64,000 nucleotides of DNA. It comes from Rhodococcus tukisamuensis NBRC 100609 (GTDB lineage: Bacteria > Actinomycetota > Actinomycetes > Mycobacteriales > Mycobacteriaceae). The notes under the pieces are model-generated. The model had not been told where the DNA came from, ran no database searches, and saw only the letters and a list, made by a program, of their open reading frames with translations. This document shows, piece by piece, positions 62,697 to 64,000 of this stretch (its first letter is position 1; every line of letters begins with the position of its first letter). Position numbers and translations under genes: made by a program. Location of the stretch: NCBI RefSeq assembly GCF_001894985.1, contig NZ_BCXG01000003.1, positions 248,001 to 312,000 on the forward strand, given 5' to 3'.

Positions 62697-64000
62697 CTAG
62701 TCCGCCCGGAGCTCGATGCCCTTGGTCTCCTTGACGAAGAACACCGTCACGAGCGTCAACACGGCGCAGAACACGAAGTAGCCCGCCGGCGCCAGGGAGT
62801 TCCCGGTGACGCTGATCAGCCAGGTCGCGATGAACGGCGCGGTGCCACCGAGGAGCATGTTGGTGATGTTGTTGCCCAGGGCCAGTCCGCTGTAGCGCAC
62901 CGATGCCTTGAGCATCTCGACGTAGGTCACGTACGAGGCACCGTTGACGACGGAGACGGTGATGAACAGCACCGACTGCCCGAGGACGGCCTGCCACACG
63001 CTGCCGTTCTGCATCAGCATGAACATAGGCACGCCGAGCACGACCGCCGCCGCGCTGCCGGCGAAGAGCACCGGTCGGCGGCCGTACCGGTCGGCCAGGT
63101 AGCCCGCGATCGGCAGGGTGATCACGCCGAGCACCAGCGCCAGCGAGGTGGACAGGAACGCCATCGAGGACGAGTGCCCGCCACTCTTCTGCAGGTAGGT
63201 GGCCGCGTAGACGGAGGCGATGTAGTAGCCGCCGGTGATGAGCGCGCCGAGGAAGACGATCTTGACCAGGCTGACGCCGGAGGTGGTCAGCAGCTCGACG
63301 ATCGGCAGCTTCTTGGTCTCGCCCTTGTCCTCGAGCTCCTTGAACTGCGGGGTGTCCTCCATGTGGTTACGGATCCAGATGCCGACGACACCGATCACGA
63401 CGCTGAGCAGGAAGGGAATGCGCCATGCCCACGACAGGATCTGGTCGTGGGTGAACACCGTGGTCAGCGCGAGGGCGGTGAGCGAGGCCACCAGCGAACC
63501 GATGTAGGTACCCGAGTTGACCATCGAGGTCTGGAGGGCACGCCACTGCCGCGGCGCGGACTCGGACACGAAGGCGTTGGCACCACCGAGTTCACCGCCG
63601 GCCGCGAAGCCCTGCAGGCACCGCGCGAGCACCAGGATCGCGGTGGCCCACACGCCGAGCGTGACGTAGGTGGGCATCATGCCCATCGCCGCGGTGGCGA
63701 CCACCATCAGCAGAATCGTCCAGGACAGCGCGTTCTTGCGGCCGTACTTGTCGCCGATGTGACCGAAGAAGATGCCGCCGGGGACCCGGAGGAAGAATGC
63801 GACCGCGAAGGTCGCGAACGTCCCGAGGAGGGCCGCCGTGTCGTTCTCGGACACGAAGAACAGCGCCGCGATGATGGTGGCCATGTAGCCGTAGATGCCG
63901 AAGTCGTAGTACTCGACGACGGTGCCCACCACGGCCGCGCGGATGACCTTGACGGTCGACTGCTTCGGCGGCTCGGCGGCGGGGTCGGTGCCCTGTACGT
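62697..64000 (-). CDS. MHS-family MFS permease, 5' end missing
   Basis: The frame is open to the window edge on the minus strand, so the start lies beyond base 64000. The visible ~434 residues show a 12-helix MHS/sugar-porter type permease: VVGTVVEYYDFGIYGYMATIIAALFF, FFGHIGDKYGRKNALSWTILLM, LARCLQGFAAGGELGGANAF and VKETKGIELRAD at the end. The N-terminus preceding VIRAAVVGTV is hydrophilic (TDPAAEPPKQSTVKV). It imports an organic acid or similar compound. It is transcribed toward the SDR/NTF2 pair but ends at a strong terminator. Confidence 0.88.
   Translation of the reverse strand, partial: VQGTDPAAEPPKQSTVKVIRAAVVGTVVEYYDFGIYGYMATIIAALFFVSENDTAALLGTFATFAVAFFLRVPGGIFFGHIGDKYGRKNALSWTILLMVVATAAMGMMPTYVTLGVWATAILVLARCLQGFAAGGELGGANAFVSESAPRQWRALQTSMVNSGTYIGSLVASLTALALTTVFTHDQILSWAWRIPFLLSVVIGVVGIWIRNHMEDTPQFKELEDKGETKKLPIVELLTTSGVSLVKIVFLGALITGGYYIASVYAATYLQKSGGHSSSMAFLSTSLALVLGVITLPIAGYLADRYGRRPVLFAGSAAAVVLGVPMFMLMQNGSVWQAVLGQSVLFITVSVVNGASYVTYVEMLKASVRYSGLALGNNITNMLLGGTAPFIATWLISVTGNSLAPAGYFVFCAVLTLVTVFFVKETKGIELRAD

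Overview
The window is about 64 kb of very GC-rich DNA, densely packed, with frequent GTG starts and 4-base ATGA/GTGA stop-start overlaps. The gene content points to a Rhodococcus-like actinobacterium of the order Mycobacteriales: KstD, a CYP125-type P450, Igr-type steroid side-chain genes, F420-type luciferase-like oxidoreductases and many FadD/FadE/MaoC/SDR paralogues. The genus is an inference; Gordonia or Nocardia relatives cannot be excluded. I saw no rRNA, tRNA, CRISPR array or intact insertion sequence.

Layout. 1-13.2 kb holds housekeeping and accessory genes: a VOC protein, a DinB-like protein, IlvD, a class III cyclase, a lysine/alanine-rich DUF6319-type protein, a secreted S1 protease, a TetR/DHA2 efflux pair, an Nramp transporter, a decayed AurF-oxygenase/flavoprotein pseudogene, a Dcm methylase with Vsr endonuclease, and another TetR. 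13.3-23 kb holds a PAP2 phosphatase, a CYP125-type P450 and a long leftward operon that matches the Mycobacterium tuberculosis igr genes (chsE2, chsH2, chsE1, chsH1, ltp2), extended by a MaoC hydratase and two SDRs. 23-28.4 kb holds azlCD with an XRE-cupin regulator, an HxlR/MFS pair, a thioesterase and a DUF1992 protein. 28.4-35.2 kb is a second lipid/steroid block: two acyl-CoA synthetases, two LLM oxidoreductases, two NTF2-fold proteins and an Old Yellow Enzyme fragment. 35.3-40.4 kb has a tandemly duplicated secreted protein and a large FAD/Fe-S dehydrogenase.

41-50.7 kb is a third steroid-type block: SDR, thioesterase, Hsd4B-like hydratase, SCP-2 thiolase, fused FadE34-like dehydrogenase, FadA5-like thiolase, KstR-like TetR and KstD. 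Together the three blocks could supply CoA activation, two rounds of beta-oxidation, the Ltp2 retro-aldol step and 1(2)-dehydrogenation of a steroid. Other ring-degradation genes (KshAB, HsaABCD) are not in the window.

50.8-56.2 kb is a homogentisate operon (hmgA, a gene of unknown function, fahA, scoA, scoB) with a MarR regulator. A shared dyad lies upstream of both hmgA and the MarR gene. The unknown gene sits where a maleylacetoacetate isomerase would be expected. 56.5-64 kb holds an IclR regulator, a self-sufficient CYP116B-type P450-reductase fusion, two MHS-type MFS permeases, an SDR and an NTF2-fold protein, which looks like a xenobiotic or aromatic catabolic locus. The last permease runs off the window.
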